Below are positions 8,801 to 16,353 of a stretch of DNA of 44,236 nt, piece by piece; the first letter of the stretch is position 1; each line of letters starts with the position of its first letter. The DNA is taken from assembly GCF_900009135.1 (NCBI RefSeq), contig NZ_LT797701.1:72230-116465 (forward strand), read 5' to 3'. The notes beneath the pieces are model-generated. The model was not told where the DNA came from. It worked only from the letters and a program-made list of their open reading frames with translations, and searched no databases. The position numbers were made by a program, and so were the translations under genes. This DNA is from Planktothrix sp. PCC 11201 (GTDB lineage Bacteria; Cyanobacteriota; Cyanobacteriia; Cyanobacteriales; Microcoleaceae).

Positions 8801-11087
8801 CATTAGCACCTTCATTTCGATAAACAATCGATTGGTCGGAACCTGTTACAACTAGATCGAGGTTGCCATTATTATCATAATCTCCCCAAGCCACCGAACT
8901 ATCACCTAAACCAATTAATGAGGCGGCTGGGGAGAAAACTCCATTCGTGTTGGTATAAACTTGTGTAACTAAATTGGTAAGGCTATCAATTCCCGTTAGA
9001 GCAATGTCTAGGTCACCATCATTATCATAATCTCCCCAAGCTGCATCCCCATGATAAACACCGGGTAGGGCTGCATTAATATCTGTAAAAATTCCCCCAT
9101 CGTTGCGATAAACTTTACTATAAGGGGCTAATAGATCCTCCCCTGTGATTAAGATATCTAAATCCCTATCATTATCATAATCCCCCCAAGCCACGGAACC
9201 ATTTTGTAAACCAATTAGTAGGATTCCGCTATCAACAAAAGTGTTAGCTCCATCATTCCGATAAAGTTTAGTTGTGGGTATATTAGTTAAATAATCATTA
9301 CCATTAATTAAAAGATCAATATCTCCATCATTATCATAATCTCCCCAGGCTAAATCACTGTGATAAAAATTCAGTAATCCAGCCCCAATATTATTAAAAA
9401 TTCCCCCATCATTGCGATAGATTTGGGCTGTTCCAATGGTCAATTGATCATACCCGGCTAGGGCAATATCGAGGTTGCCATCATTGTTATAATCTCCCCA
9501 AGCTATCCCACCACTGGAAACCTCGGGGAGTGTGGCGACGGCGGTGAAGCTTCCCGGACTATTTTGATAGACCTTTGTGGGAGCATTAAACCCGGCAACC
9601 AAGGCGTCTAAAGCACCATCTTTGTTATAATCTCCCCAAACCCCGTCGCTACTTGTAGTTCCTGTTAGTCCAGCATTAGTGGGTTCAAAAGGAATAATAC
9701 CCAACTTAGAAATGAAGATGTCCACACCCCCATTACTGGTAAGGTTAACTGTGCCTGCACTGGAGTCAAAGTCGGCAACACCATTGAACCAACCTGTAGT
9801 GTAAACATTGCCTAAATTATCTACAGTGATACTACGCGGAGAATCATCAGCAGTTCCCCCCTGTTGTCTCGCCCAAACAAAATTACCATTGGAGTCCAAT
9901 TTGGAGATAAAGATATCTCCCTGTCCGGCAGAAGTTAGGTTGAATACACCGACACCGGGGTCAAAGTCCGCAGTTCCCGGAAACCGACCAGTATTGTAGA
10001 CATTCCCTAAACTATCTAGGGCTATATCGAATGGCACATCATCACCAATTCCCCCCTGTTGTTTTGCCCAAACAAAATTGCCACTGGAGTCCAGTTTGGA
10101 GATAAAAATGTCATTACTTCCAGCAAAAGAAGTGAAGCCAGTCACACCTGCACCGGGGTCAAAGTCCCCAGTCCCTTGAAAAATACCTACAGTGTAAACA
10201 TTATCTAAGCTATCTAGGACAAGACCAGTTGAACTATCATTATTAGTCCCGCCCAGTGTTTTAACCCAAATAAAATTACCATTGGAGTCCAGTTTGGAGA
10301 CAAAAACATCTGGATTTCCCAGAGAATTAGTATTAGAATTACCTAGACCCGGATCGAAATCTACACCAATGCCAGTAAACGAACCTGTTGTGTAGATATT
10401 TCCCAGGCTATCTAGGACTATACGAGTTGATAAATCATTATCAATTCCCCCCTGTTGTCTCGCCCAAACAAAATTACCATTGGAGTCCAATTTGGAGATA
10501 AAGATATCTCCCAGTCCGGCAGAAGTTAGATTAAATACACCGACACCGGGGTCAAAGTCCGCAGTCCCTTCAAAATTACCTGTAGTGTAGACATTGCCTA
10601 AACTGTCTACAGTTATGTCATACACAAAATCACCCAGAGTCCCCCCCAGTTGTTTTGCCCAAACAAAATTGCCATTGGAGTCCAATTTGGAAATAAAGCT
10701 GTCTTCCTGCCCCCCGGGAGTCGCAGCCAGGTTAAATACGCCAGCACCAGGATCAAAATCTATCGTCCCTAAAAAGCGACCTGTGGTGTAGATATAGCCT
10801 AAGTTATCAACTCTAATACTACTAAGCCCATTGGTATCATCAGTATCACCAATCAGTGGTTTCGCCCAAACAAAATTGCCATTGCTATCGAATTTGGTAA
10901 TGAATTTCTCATTAGCCCTAGCAGCAGTCAGATTAAAAATTCCTGCACTTGGGTCAAAGTCTACAGTCCCATTGAAAAAACCAATCGTGTAGACATTCCC
11001 CGCGCTGTCCACGGTGATGTCATAGCCAACGTCATCACCACTGCCCCCTAAATTCTTTGCCCAAATATAACTATTATTCTCTGGCAT
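2898..11087 (-). CDS. Giant secreted Calx-beta/RTX protein with two sets of propeller repeats
   Basis: 2729 residues. Order of parts: seven SBBP-like repeats (NGNFVWAKQLGG ... DSLGNVYTTG, residues about 5-465); seven FG-GAP/VCBS-type repeats with the calcium-loop motif WGDYDNDGDLDI (about 470-815); a fibronectin-III-like module with YYWTVQAVD (about 820-915); about 1,550 residues of Calx-beta-type repeats, most units ending in a D(N)D motif and many containing W(N/D)xPQTVT; then an RTX domain with nonapeptides such as GGIGDDILF (about 2515-2620) and a C-terminal tail ending DSSDFI. No N-terminal signal peptide is visible, and the C-terminal RTX block suggests type I secretion to the surface or outside. 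No ABC exporter, membrane-fusion or TolC gene lies nearby. Adhesion, motility or cell-cell contact is a guess from the architecture. The repeats are very A/T-third-position rich on the coding strand. Confidence 0.92.
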   Translation of the reverse strand: MPENNSYIWAKNLGGSGDDVGYDITVDSAGNVYTIGFFNGTVDFDPSAGIFNLTAARANEKFITKFDSNGNFVWAKPLIGDTDDTNGLSSIRVDNLGYIYTTGRFLGTIDFDPGAGVFNLAATPGGQEDSFISKLDSNGNFVWAKQLGGTLGDFVYDITVDSLGNVYTTGNFEGTADFDPGVGVFNLTSAGLGDIFISKLDSNGNFVWARQQGGIDNDLSTRIVLDSLGNIYTTGSFTGIGVDFDPGLGNSNTNSLGNPDVFVSKLDSNGNFIWVKTLGGTNNDSSTGLVLDSLDNVYTVGIFQGTGDFDPGAGVTGFTSFAGSNDIFISKLDSSGNFVWAKQQGGIGDDVPFDIALDSLGNVYNTGRFPGTADFDPGVGVFNLTSAGQGDIFISKLDSNGNFVWARQQGGTADDSPRSITVDNLGNVYTTGWFNGVADFDSSAGTVNLTSNGGVDIFISKLGIIPFEPTNAGLTGTTSSDGVWGDYNKDGALDALVAGFNAPTKVYQNSPGSFTAVATLPEVSSGGIAWGDYNNDGNLDIALAGYDQLTIGTAQIYRNDGGIFNNIGAGLLNFYHSDLAWGDYDNDGDIDLLINGNDYLTNIPTTKLYRNDGANTFVDSGILLIGLQNGSVAWGDYDNDRDLDILITGEDLLAPYSKVYRNDGGIFTDINAALPGVYHGDAAWGDYDNDGDLDIALTGIDSLTNLVTQVYTNTNGVFSPAASLIGLGDSSVAWGDYDNNGNLDLVVTGSDQSIVYRNEGANVFTKIAAGLVGVSQGSAHWGDANNDRKLDILLTGNNIGTPFADIYQNNTLIPNTLPTPPSSLNIPIITANTVNFSWNPATDIETPVTGLTYNLQVGTTPGGSEIVSAMPSLPQMGNVNHNLNWTLNNLPYGTYYWTVQAVDTAFGRSTFAPEATLIVPPPTYNFGSINYTTPEGNIRAIPPTVEIIRTGDITVAENVTVTAISGTATPGTDYTTGPFTVSFAANQTNAFVPIEILGDIGFEPDETLNLQITGFSGLGVVGTQGNTTLTLANDDISGVGITQTGSSSDITEGGLSDTYNIVLNSIPTAPVTITITPSNAEVNLGAGAGVPLNLNFTADATALTPQTVTVTAVDDFIAEGIHNSILAHSALSSDPNYNGILVPFTVDGIVASTVTVNITDNDIPGITINPTSGLSTTEVGGTANFNLSLKSQPTADVTLTLNSSNPKEGSLSTSKITFNSTNWNLPQTVIITGVDDNIVDGNIPYSIITDPVISLDPKYNNLNPDDITVTNTDNDIPGITINPTSGLSTTEVGGTANFNLSLKSQPTTDVTLTLNSSNPKEGSLSTSKITFNSTNWNLPQTVVITGVDDNIVDGNIPYTIITDPVISLDPKYNNLNPDDITVTNTDNDIPGITINPTSGLSTTEVGGTANFNLSLKSQPTADVTLTLNSSNPKEGSLSTSKITFNSTNWNLPQTVIITGVDDNIVDGNIPYSIITDPVISLDPKYNNLNPDDITVTNSDNDIPIINLSIDTVTATESEATIVTLTATVAAGVTQNQTLDINITGTGITPNDYILSNPQIVINQDTNIGTVTLKINDDKEVEGDEIANIKILNPSSGLILGTTTAANLTIVDNDIPLTYNFSAANYTIPEGNSSNSSQVITLNRTGNINLPETVTLSIIGGTATQGDDYLINSLTVNFAAGQTQAILPVEILGDTTLELDETIELQLSSFSAGGTAGNPSTTTLTLQNDDNSPATVNFSQSQYQTNENGTIIGNQITLNRTGNLSQFSSVEVQLNTGTAIAGEDFIATPIVVNFAANETSKTLTIPINDDNVAENPENLTLTLVNPNTGTLLGTQTTANLEIIDNDQTGITINPTQISATEAGVTGNYTLVLNSIPTEPVTINFNLDNQINPITPLTFDQNNWNTPQTVTITATDDNLVEGNHQSLIRHTLQTNDVQYSNVLIPDVTVNITDNDSAGISISPLLITATEGGATGIFQILLTTVPTADVTLTFKSNTQLQPLPDITFNSNNWNIPQTVTVTATDDNLLESLHQAIITSTVSSSDITYNGLKTNPVTVEITDNDSAGVSINPNNLDIIEGKKTETYNIFLTTQPTAPVTIQFNSGDPLKPITEITFNPDNWNQPQTVTVEAIDDTEFQNNRTASITHTAISSDKNYNGINISSVAVEITDNDPPPTILISSPTLGVTEGGNSNTYQISLTAKPTAPVTIDFETGDPLQPISAITFDVNNWNTPQTVTVTAVDDNITESEFTTPIRHRITTTDPQYAKVTLPDVVTRITDNDTASVKITQTDNRTDVSEDGLTDTYSVVLNSKPTADVTVTITPDSQTDLGNGEDEPKKLTFTSENWNKPQTVTVKAVDDQDIEDTIHTSTLVHTVNSSDTNYQNQVPILIDGVSSTLLTVNITENDAPLPPGTAGINILQPLRTTELWEGFGSANYKVVLTSEPIANVEVNLSTDPQLNVNQTVLFFTPENWNIPQTVTVNAIDNTLDERQHTSIITHQTISTDSRYQGLSAVNEIVIHDNDNVGEIINLIEPDAIGVGNKDDRVTGSVFDDVIYGRDGNDDLSGKGGNDVILGQNNVDLLLGDEGNDVLLGGRENDFIFGGIGDDILFGGLGDDRLYGEEGNDQLFGGFGNDRLDGGVGTDILTGFSGNDVFVINQETASDDLNQVDIIKDFTLTQDIIELSPNLTFEQLNIIQGTGIFINYTLVQLKSNGQYLAIIQNITATDLDSSDFI
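6582..7598 (-). repeat. Three tandem 339-bp units inside the giant gene
   Basis: The units are 6582-6920, 6921-7259 and 7260-7598, each encoding the same 113-residue Calx-beta-type repeat. Units 1 and 3 differ at only a few bases. Unit 2 differs at roughly ten sites, including Ala/Thr and Ser/Thr changes. The exact multiple of three keeps the frame. Such identity indicates recent expansion or homogenisation and makes copy number liable to change by recombination or to misassembly. Confidence 0.95.
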
Positions 11088-11482
11088 TTGTTTTACCTCT
11101 GAGTTGGCGATCGCAATTAATCATTAATAAAAGTAATTGTAGTAAGATTGATTTTGATGTTTTGAAGGGTTTTAAAACACAAAAAATCAAGATTATACTT
11201 ATTCAATTCTGCCGCACGTCTTTTTAATATACCCAAAAAAGACCCCTTACTAAATAGGAATAATCACTTACAGAGTAGGCAATGGGTGTATGGTATTCTC
11301 TATTCTCTGCTATGTAGAAGTCGCCCTTGGTGCTTAGAAAATGGATTCGGTGCTTAAGCGCCAAGCTCGGACTACGCTCAAGCACCGAATGACAAGCGTA
11401 TATATTGTCATGTCCGTTGCCATAAGGAATCGGACATTAATAAACCCAACCCGCTAAAGAAGTGTAAAGATGACTCAATTTC
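11088..11482. other. 395-base gap: likely promoter side of the giant gene, one long hairpin
   Basis: No gene is seen. The giant gene's start codon is at 11087, so its promoter should be at the low end, but I cannot assign boxes with confidence. A long hairpin lies at 11345-11390: ATTCGGTGCTTAAGCG pairs with CGCTCAAGCACCGAAT with one G-T/A-C type mismatch. A HIP1-like site (GCGATCGCA) sits at 11108-11116. Confidence 0.6.
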
Positions 11483-11791
11483 TTAGGATTTACTGCCATA
11501 ATAGAATAGGATTTCTTTCTCTTTTAAGCCTTGAAATCCCGCATCAATTAATAATTGATTCAGTTCGGTTTCGGGAATATGTTTAGCACCAATCCGAACA
11601 ATTCGAGACCGCATGGTATTACTCACACCACTGCGTTGACGTCCGGCTTCTAAACCCATAACTTGATGGTAAAGGTCTAACTTAACCGGAGGAATGGGTG
11701 TGCCATCAAAGTCAATTCCTTTCGCGATCGCCACATCAATTGCATCCGCGCCCGTTGTTGATTCCGTTGATATATTAGCTTCTGAAGTCAT
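11483..11791 (-). CDS. Small conserved cyanobacterial protein (DUF4090-like)
   Basis: 102 residues, acidic N-terminus, then TGADAIDVAIAKGIDFDGTPIP, a middle stretch RQRSGVSNTMRSRIVRIGAKH and the ending GLKEKEILFYYG. From memory this resembles a conserved cyanobacterial domain of unknown function (DUF4090), but I could not check it. There are no membrane segments or cysteines. It is flanked by hairpin repeats on both sides and probably forms a single-gene unit. The function is unknown. Confidence 0.75.
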   Translation of the reverse strand: MTSEANISTESTTGADAIDVAIAKGIDFDGTPIPPVKLDLYHQVMGLEAGRQRSGVSNTMRSRIVRIGAKHIPETELNQLLIDAGFQGLKEKEILFYYGSKS

Positions 11792-11871
11792 GGGAAATCA
11801 TCCAATTTAATCTTTAAACCATTCCATTCTACCGTGATTCTAAGTTCCTTGTTACCTATTACCCATTCCCC

Positions 11872-11950
11872 ATCACGGATTTAAAAAGATTACGCAGATT
11901 GACACAGATTAAAATCCGTGAAATCCGTGAAATCCTCTTAAATCCGTGAT
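11872..11950. repeat. Inverted repeat element ATCACGGATTTAA
   Basis: ATCACGGATTTAA (11872-11884) and TTAAATCCGTGAT (11938-11950) are perfect 13-base inverted arms. They enclose ATCCGTGAAATC-type direct repeats. The element ends two bases before the stop codon of the next minus-strand gene. It looks like a small non-autonomous repeat or a transcript-end hairpin. Confidence 0.7.
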
Positions 11951-11952
11951 CC

Positions 11953-13668
11953 CTATTCCCTCCTATACATTTGAGTTTCCAAATCCTTAATAATCCGTTG
12001 TTTATCCGGTTGTCCTTTCAAGAGTTTCAGTAGTCCTAACCCTTGATGAATCGGTTTATTACTAACGGGTTCAGCAAAGCCGCTCACCCCGTCTATTTCA
12101 CCCATAATTGTCCGATAAAATGCCGCGCCGAATAGATGGTCTATCGGTTTTTCTCCCTCTCCAAAGGAACCCACCGCCATCCAATTATTGCCGATCGCAG
12201 TGGAGGGATTTCTGGTTTCTGAAACCGTCGGAATTCCTAATTGAATTTTATCAGAAATTGACTTTTGTGCTACTTCTGCGATCGCCACCCGAGCGGTCAT
12301 TTCCATTAAAGGAATCGCTCCTTTAATAATTACATTTCCCGATAATAAACCCAAGCCGCCCCGAGAAACGGAATTATAGGATTTTTCCGCTAATCGATCT
12401 ATTTTAACCTCGGCAATATCAATCCGTTGAATATCCGTTGCAGGATAATCTTGATGCTTTTCTAAGATAGATTGCATCGTTGTTTGAATGGTTTTAAAGG
12501 CTTCTAAATAGTCATCATCATCAAACTCATGATCAAAGGCTAAATCCGGTTGACGGATGAGTTGATAAATCACTTTTCCTAGGGCTGGAATCTCTGCATT
12601 GATTATCCATTCATCTAAACTAATTAAAGTTAAAGCATCAAGAATACTTTTCCCTTCTCGCAGTTGAATATAGGTTTTTGCATAGCGTTTTTTATCGGAT
12701 TCGGATAATTCGGATTGATTATAAATAGTATTAATAATCAGAATATCTAAGGTTAAAACCCTGGCGGTAATACTGCCACGCAAATAGTATTTTTTTAAGT
12801 TAGATTTTAAGGAGGAATTGAGAATAATCGTATCAATTTTTGTTAACGCATCTAAATCGGGAACCGCTTCCCCTGAACGGACATATTGATAGGTTCCTTT
12901 TAACTGATTTTTTTCTTCTAACCCTAAATCCGATGTTTCTAAGGCTTTTTCCAAGCAATGTTCTAAGATCAAACAACGGGAATGATGGCTGGCAATAATA
13001 TAACGTTGACCGATATCAGAATACAGTTTAGAGGTTAGCACCAAATAATCTAATAAATCTAAGGCGGTAAAATCTTGAGTTGCTTGTCCATTATTTAGAC
13101 GATTATAGGCTTCTAAACATCTAATCTTAGTTTGTTCATAGAGAGAGAATTGATTAATTAAACGATTGATTTGTCGATCCAGATTCAATTCTGAGTTATA
13201 AAAACTATGCAAGACTAAAAAGGCATCATTTCCCCGAATTCCACAGCCTTTGAGTCGTAAATTTGCTCCTTCTGTGCGGTGGGGCGGAATTCTAACGGTA
13301 TAGGTTTTACCGTTTTTTAAGGTAACGGTTTGATTTCCCCCTTGATCGGCTGTTTGATAGGCAATAAAAATATGATACAGTTCATCTAAACTGCAATCGG
13401 TTCCTTGGGGATTGGATAAAGGTTCTTCTAATTCTGAACCCAAATAATCCATCCAATCTTGACCTTTTTTCCAAGTGGATTCTACGGAATGGGTTGCCGT
13501 ATCCCGAATCGTTTTTCCGGCTTCGGTGGCTTTATGGGTAATGGCTTCTCCCGCATGGGATACTCCATGTTTAGCGGCTTTGGTGGCTTTTTCCGTTAAA
13601 GACTGACTGGCTTTGGCTGCTTTTCGACTGATCGAATTCCATAAGGATTTATTTTTGTGATCGCCCAT
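11953..13668 (-). CDS. LEA-like helical N-terminus fused to a DnaJ-C-like module; function unknown
   Basis: 571 residues. Residues 8-70 form an Ala/Lys/Thr-rich amphipathic stretch (KAAKASQSLTEKATKAAKHG, then EAITHKATEAGKTIRDTATH). Its roughly 11-residue rhythm resembles LEA/apolipoprotein-like helices. Residues 112-155 resemble one unit of the DnaJ/Hsp40 C-terminal substrate-binding region: VTLKNGKTYTVRIPPHRTEGANLRLKGCGIRGNDAFLVL, like the VxIPxG...R..G.G... of DnaJ. There is no J domain or zinc finger. The remaining 400 residues are mostly helical and not recognised. There is no signal peptide. The upstream gap is short and holds no obvious operon partner. A role in protein or membrane protection is possible but unproven. 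Confidence 0.6.
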   Translation of the reverse strand: MGDHKNKSLWNSISRKAAKASQSLTEKATKAAKHGVSHAGEAITHKATEAGKTIRDTATHSVESTWKKGQDWMDYLGSELEEPLSNPQGTDCSLDELYHIFIAYQTADQGGNQTVTLKNGKTYTVRIPPHRTEGANLRLKGCGIRGNDAFLVLHSFYNSELNLDRQINRLINQFSLYEQTKIRCLEAYNRLNNGQATQDFTALDLLDYLVLTSKLYSDIGQRYIIASHHSRCLILEHCLEKALETSDLGLEEKNQLKGTYQYVRSGEAVPDLDALTKIDTIILNSSLKSNLKKYYLRGSITARVLTLDILIINTIYNQSELSESDKKRYAKTYIQLREGKSILDALTLISLDEWIINAEIPALGKVIYQLIRQPDLAFDHEFDDDDYLEAFKTIQTTMQSILEKHQDYPATDIQRIDIAEVKIDRLAEKSYNSVSRGGLGLLSGNVIIKGAIPLMEMTARVAIAEVAQKSISDKIQLGIPTVSETRNPSTAIGNNWMAVGSFGEGEKPIDHLFGAAFYRTIMGEIDGVSGFAEPVSNKPIHQGLGLLKLLKGQPDKQRIIKDLETQMYRRE

Positions 13669-13783
13669 TGATTCATTCCCCCCTGAACTCCCCTAAAGCC
13701 ATAATAGAATAGTTACCATCAAGTTATTTTAGCTCAGATCAACCCCTATTTTTAAATTGGTTTTTCTCCTGGGATTTTCTGGA

Positions 13784-14551
13784 TTAAAACAGCAACTTTA
13801 ATAATATCGGAGCCGCCGATTCTAACATTCCGACAAATCCACCGCGAGGTTTATTTTCTTGAGGATTTAATCGATATTCCAAGGTTTCAACTAACTGAAG
13901 GGAAATTTTTTCGCCCTCTGGGGAATTTAAAGTTTTATACAGTTGTTCGGCTTGTTTTGCATCAGCCATAGCCGCTGTTAAATTCCCTAAATCTGCCAGT
14001 GCCATACTGCGAGCAAAATAGGCGGCAGCTAACTTTTCGTCTAATCTCAAGGCTTGATTATAAAAATCAATCGCATTAACATAATGACCCGCTTTGGCTT
14101 CACTCACTCCTAGACGGTAAAAGTCCTCCGCATCGCCCACACTCGCCGGAAGTCCGATAACACCTACTAACTGAGCATTATTAATACTTTTGGCATCTAA
14201 AATCGCATTAGTGAGGTAGGAACTTCTTAAATCCGTGCCGTTGAGGTTCGCCCCCGCCAGGTTCGCCCCGGTTAAGTTAGCCCCGAATAAACTCGCCCCA
14301 GCTAGGTTAGCCCCCCGTAGGTCTGCTCCCGTCAGGTTAGCTCGGCTGAGGTTCGCTCCCACCAGATTAGCACCATTGAGGTTAGCACCGACCAAATTTG
14401 CCAACACCAAACCTGCACCACTGAGGTCGCAATTTTGACATTGTTTGGTTGATAAAAGTTGTTGAGTCTGTTGTAAATTTTCGGCTTGGGCTGGAGTTAG
14501 GGGACTAAGCACTGCTAACAAAGCAACACCAGCGATAATTTTTTGTTTCAT
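13784..14551 (-). CDS. Secreted pentapeptide-repeat/TPR protein
   Basis: 255 residues. A Sec signal peptide (MKQKIIAGVALLAVLSPLTPAQA, cleavage after about 23) is followed by a Cys pair (CQNC, about 38-41). About 15 pentapeptide repeats of the A(N/D)LxG type then form a right-handed beta-helix (about 42-120). Two TPR-like helical hairpins follow (about 145-215, with YNQALRLDEKLAAAYFARS). This layout is common among cyanobacterial periplasmic or lumenal proteins; the substrate or partner is unknown. A long opposite-strand frame over the repeats is only a by-product of the GCx-rich repeats. A roughly 200-base gap separates it from the divergent small gene at 14763. Confidence 0.85.
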   Translation of the reverse strand: MKQKIIAGVALLAVLSPLTPAQAENLQQTQQLLSTKQCQNCDLSGAGLVLANLVGANLNGANLVGANLSRANLTGADLRGANLAGASLFGANLTGANLAGANLNGTDLRSSYLTNAILDAKSINNAQLVGVIGLPASVGDAEDFYRLGVSEAKAGHYVNAIDFYNQALRLDEKLAAAYFARSMALADLGNLTAAMADAKQAEQLYKTLNSPEGEKISLQLVETLEYRLNPQENKPRGGFVGMLESAAPILLKLLF

Positions 14552-14762
14552 AGGACAGACTAATCAAAAGCTCGTTATGGCTATGATAAAATATTATTAG
14601 GGTAATTGCTACCGTTCCCAAGCGGACTTTCGGTTTTATCTTGATCAAAATCACGATTAAAAAGTGACTTTAATCACACTAATTTCGCGGTTTATATCAC
14701 TGGTAAAATCGGCGATTCAATCAATAATATAGGATGAACCCATCAGGTTGTAGGTGCTGCCC

Positions 14763-14960
14763 ATGTTAATGACTGAACCCTCTGTTAGTGTCGAAAGATT
14801 GGTCAATCAAATTTTTTCCTCTCGAAAAATCACCCGCAACGACCAACGATTACTGATGTCATTACTACTCTCCAAAGACGCATTGAGTTCAGAAGAACAT
14901 TCCTATATTGATCAAGTTTTTGAACGCCTAAGACGGGGGCTAATTCATGTCGTTGATTAA
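14763..14960 (+). CDS. Small conserved cyanobacterial protein
   Basis: 65 residues from the ATG at 14763 (a second in-frame ATG lies at 14769, and a GTG at 14754 could extend it by three). The middle is well ordered: VNQIFSSRKITRNDQRLLMSLLLSKDALSSEEHSYIDQVFERLRRGLIHVVD. This type of short helical protein recurs in cyanobacteria as a conserved hypothetical. The function is unknown. It is followed within 40 bases by a strong terminator, so it is transcribed alone. Confidence 0.75.
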   Translation: MLMTEPSVSVERLVNQIFSSRKITRNDQRLLMSLLLSKDALSSEEHSYIDQVFERLRRGLIHVVD

Positions 14961-14991
14961 GCATCAGAAATTACTCTTAAACCCAGAACTA

Positions 14992-15029
14992 AAACCACAG
15001 GAACTAACAGCCTGTGGTTTCGTTTTTTT
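14992..15029 (+). terminator. Rho-independent terminator
   Basis: AAACCACAGG (14992-15001) and CCTGTGGTTT (15011-15020) form a perfect 10-bp stem, followed by CG and seven T residues. The T-run touches the stop codon of the converging solute-binding gene. It ends the small plus-strand gene. Confidence 0.9.
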
Positions 15030-15891
15030 AAGATTTTGTGCTAGTTTGAAACCGTTGATAAGGAAAACGCCCGGTTTTGGGATCAAACCATTTATTCCAG
15101 AGTTGGGTATTTTCTTCACTGGTAATCGTTTGATTGACTAAATTTCCCCATTGAGAACTATTTTTAGGTAAAATACAACCGTAATTTTCAAAGGTTAGGG
15201 GTTGTGATGGGACTAAACGAAAGGCTTTAAAGTCTAGTCCTTGTCGCCACAATTCGCCCAATAATAGAATTCCATCACTGGCGATTAAATCAATTTCTCC
15301 AGCTTTTAAGCGACGAATTCCATCGGTGCGACTTCCAATAACTTGCCATTTCGCTTCAGGATAAATGGGACGAAATTCATCGTCGGTTGTTGTTCCCAAT
15401 AAGAATCCCACGGTAATATTACTTTCCCTAATTGTTTGCAATTTGGTTTCAGAAGTGCGGGTCGGGTTTAAACGTTCTGCATCCGCTTCTCTTGCCAAAA
15501 GTTGAATCCCAGTGGTAAAATAGGGAGTGGAAAAATCAACATTTTGTTCTCGTTCTGGGGTGATGCTGGTGGCTTCACAAACAATATCTAATTTACCTGT
15601 TTCTACCTGATTAAATCTGTTTTTTAAGTCAACGGTTTTTAATTCTAATTTAATCGGTTTATTCAGTTGTTTTTCTAGGCGCTGTTGAATGAGTTTAATT
15701 AAATCAACGGAATACCCTTGTAAGGTGTTGTTTTTGTCTGTATAACCAAAGGGAACCGCATCCGTCCTCACCCCGGCCGTAAGTACCCCTGTCCGGCTGA
15801 CTTTTTCTAATACGGTTTCCGCCCAAACCGAGAGGGGAAAACTAACGGTGAAAAGAAGACTCAAAAGAGAAACAGCAAGTTTTTTGTCCAT
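15028..15891 (-). CDS. Periplasmic amino-acid-type solute-binding protein (family 3)
   Basis: 287 residues from the chosen ATG at 15891. An upstream ATG at 15930 would add 13 residues before the signal peptide MDKKLAVSLLSLLFTVSFPL, so the internal start is preferred. The mature part begins ETVLEKVSRTGVLTAGVRTDAVPFGY and continues with GYSVDLIKLIQQRL, CEATSITPEREQNVDFSTPY and GSRTDGIRRLKAGEIDLIASDG. These are the two lobes of an SBP_bac_3 fold that usually binds polar amino acids for an ABC importer. No permease or ATPase gene is adjacent, so it is either an orphan binding protein or works with components elsewhere. Confidence 0.9.
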   Translation of the reverse strand: MDKKLAVSLLSLLFTVSFPLSVWAETVLEKVSRTGVLTAGVRTDAVPFGYTDKNNTLQGYSVDLIKLIQQRLEKQLNKPIKLELKTVDLKNRFNQVETGKLDIVCEATSITPEREQNVDFSTPYFTTGIQLLAREADAERLNPTRTSETKLQTIRESNITVGFLLGTTTDDEFRPIYPEAKWQVIGSRTDGIRRLKAGEIDLIASDGILLLGELWRQGLDFKAFRLVPSQPLTFENYGCILPKNSSQWGNLVNQTITSEENTQLWNKWFDPKTGRFPYQRFQTSTKS

Positions 15892-16107
15892 TGGTGTTAG
15901 ATTCTTAACCAGATTAAAACGTCCTGTCATCCTATAACATTAATTGGGAACTCAAGGCAAGGGGAAAAGATATATTTACTTGAAACCAGTTATGGGATTT
16001 TGGTGATTAACAACATTTAAGTTCACCGAATTTTGGGATTTTATACTCTTTTTTATTAGTTAATAGTATAATAAAAAGGAAAGAAACATCAACATCCCCT
16101 TCCTGAT

Positions 16108-16296
16108 ATGATTGAGTTACCCTATTGTTCACCTGATGCTAAATATCGAATCGGAATGAAAGTAGATCGATCTCAAATTGCTTATTTAGTTCTCGAAGAA
16201 CTCAGGAGCGGAAATCGATTAGAATATCCCTTGGGAAATGTTGTTTCTGAGATGTTCCCTGGTCATGTTTTAATTGATGGAATAATTTCTGAATAG
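16108..16296 (+). CDS. Small hypothetical protein
   Basis: 62 residues starting MIELPYCSPDAKYRIG, acidic, without a signal peptide or membrane helix. I do not recognise it. It lies 57 bases ahead of the coiled-coil gene on the same strand and may be co-transcribed. No strong ribosome binding site is visible (AAAGGAAAG lies rather far upstream). Its size and the good ATG-stop frame next to a real gene are the only support. Confidence 0.5.
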   Translation: MIELPYCSPDAKYRIGMKVDRSQIAYLVLEELRSGNRLEYPLGNVVSEMFPGHVLIDGIISE

Positions 16297-16353
16297 AAAC
16301 CCGGTTTCTATAAAAATTTTTCTCCCTAAGATTAATCATAACAATAAAAAATC

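Noticed and set aside
14235-14438. Plus-strand frame of Ala/Pro/Arg repeats
   Set aside because: It is antisense to the pentapeptide-repeat gene and produced by its repetitive codons; no ribosome binding site.
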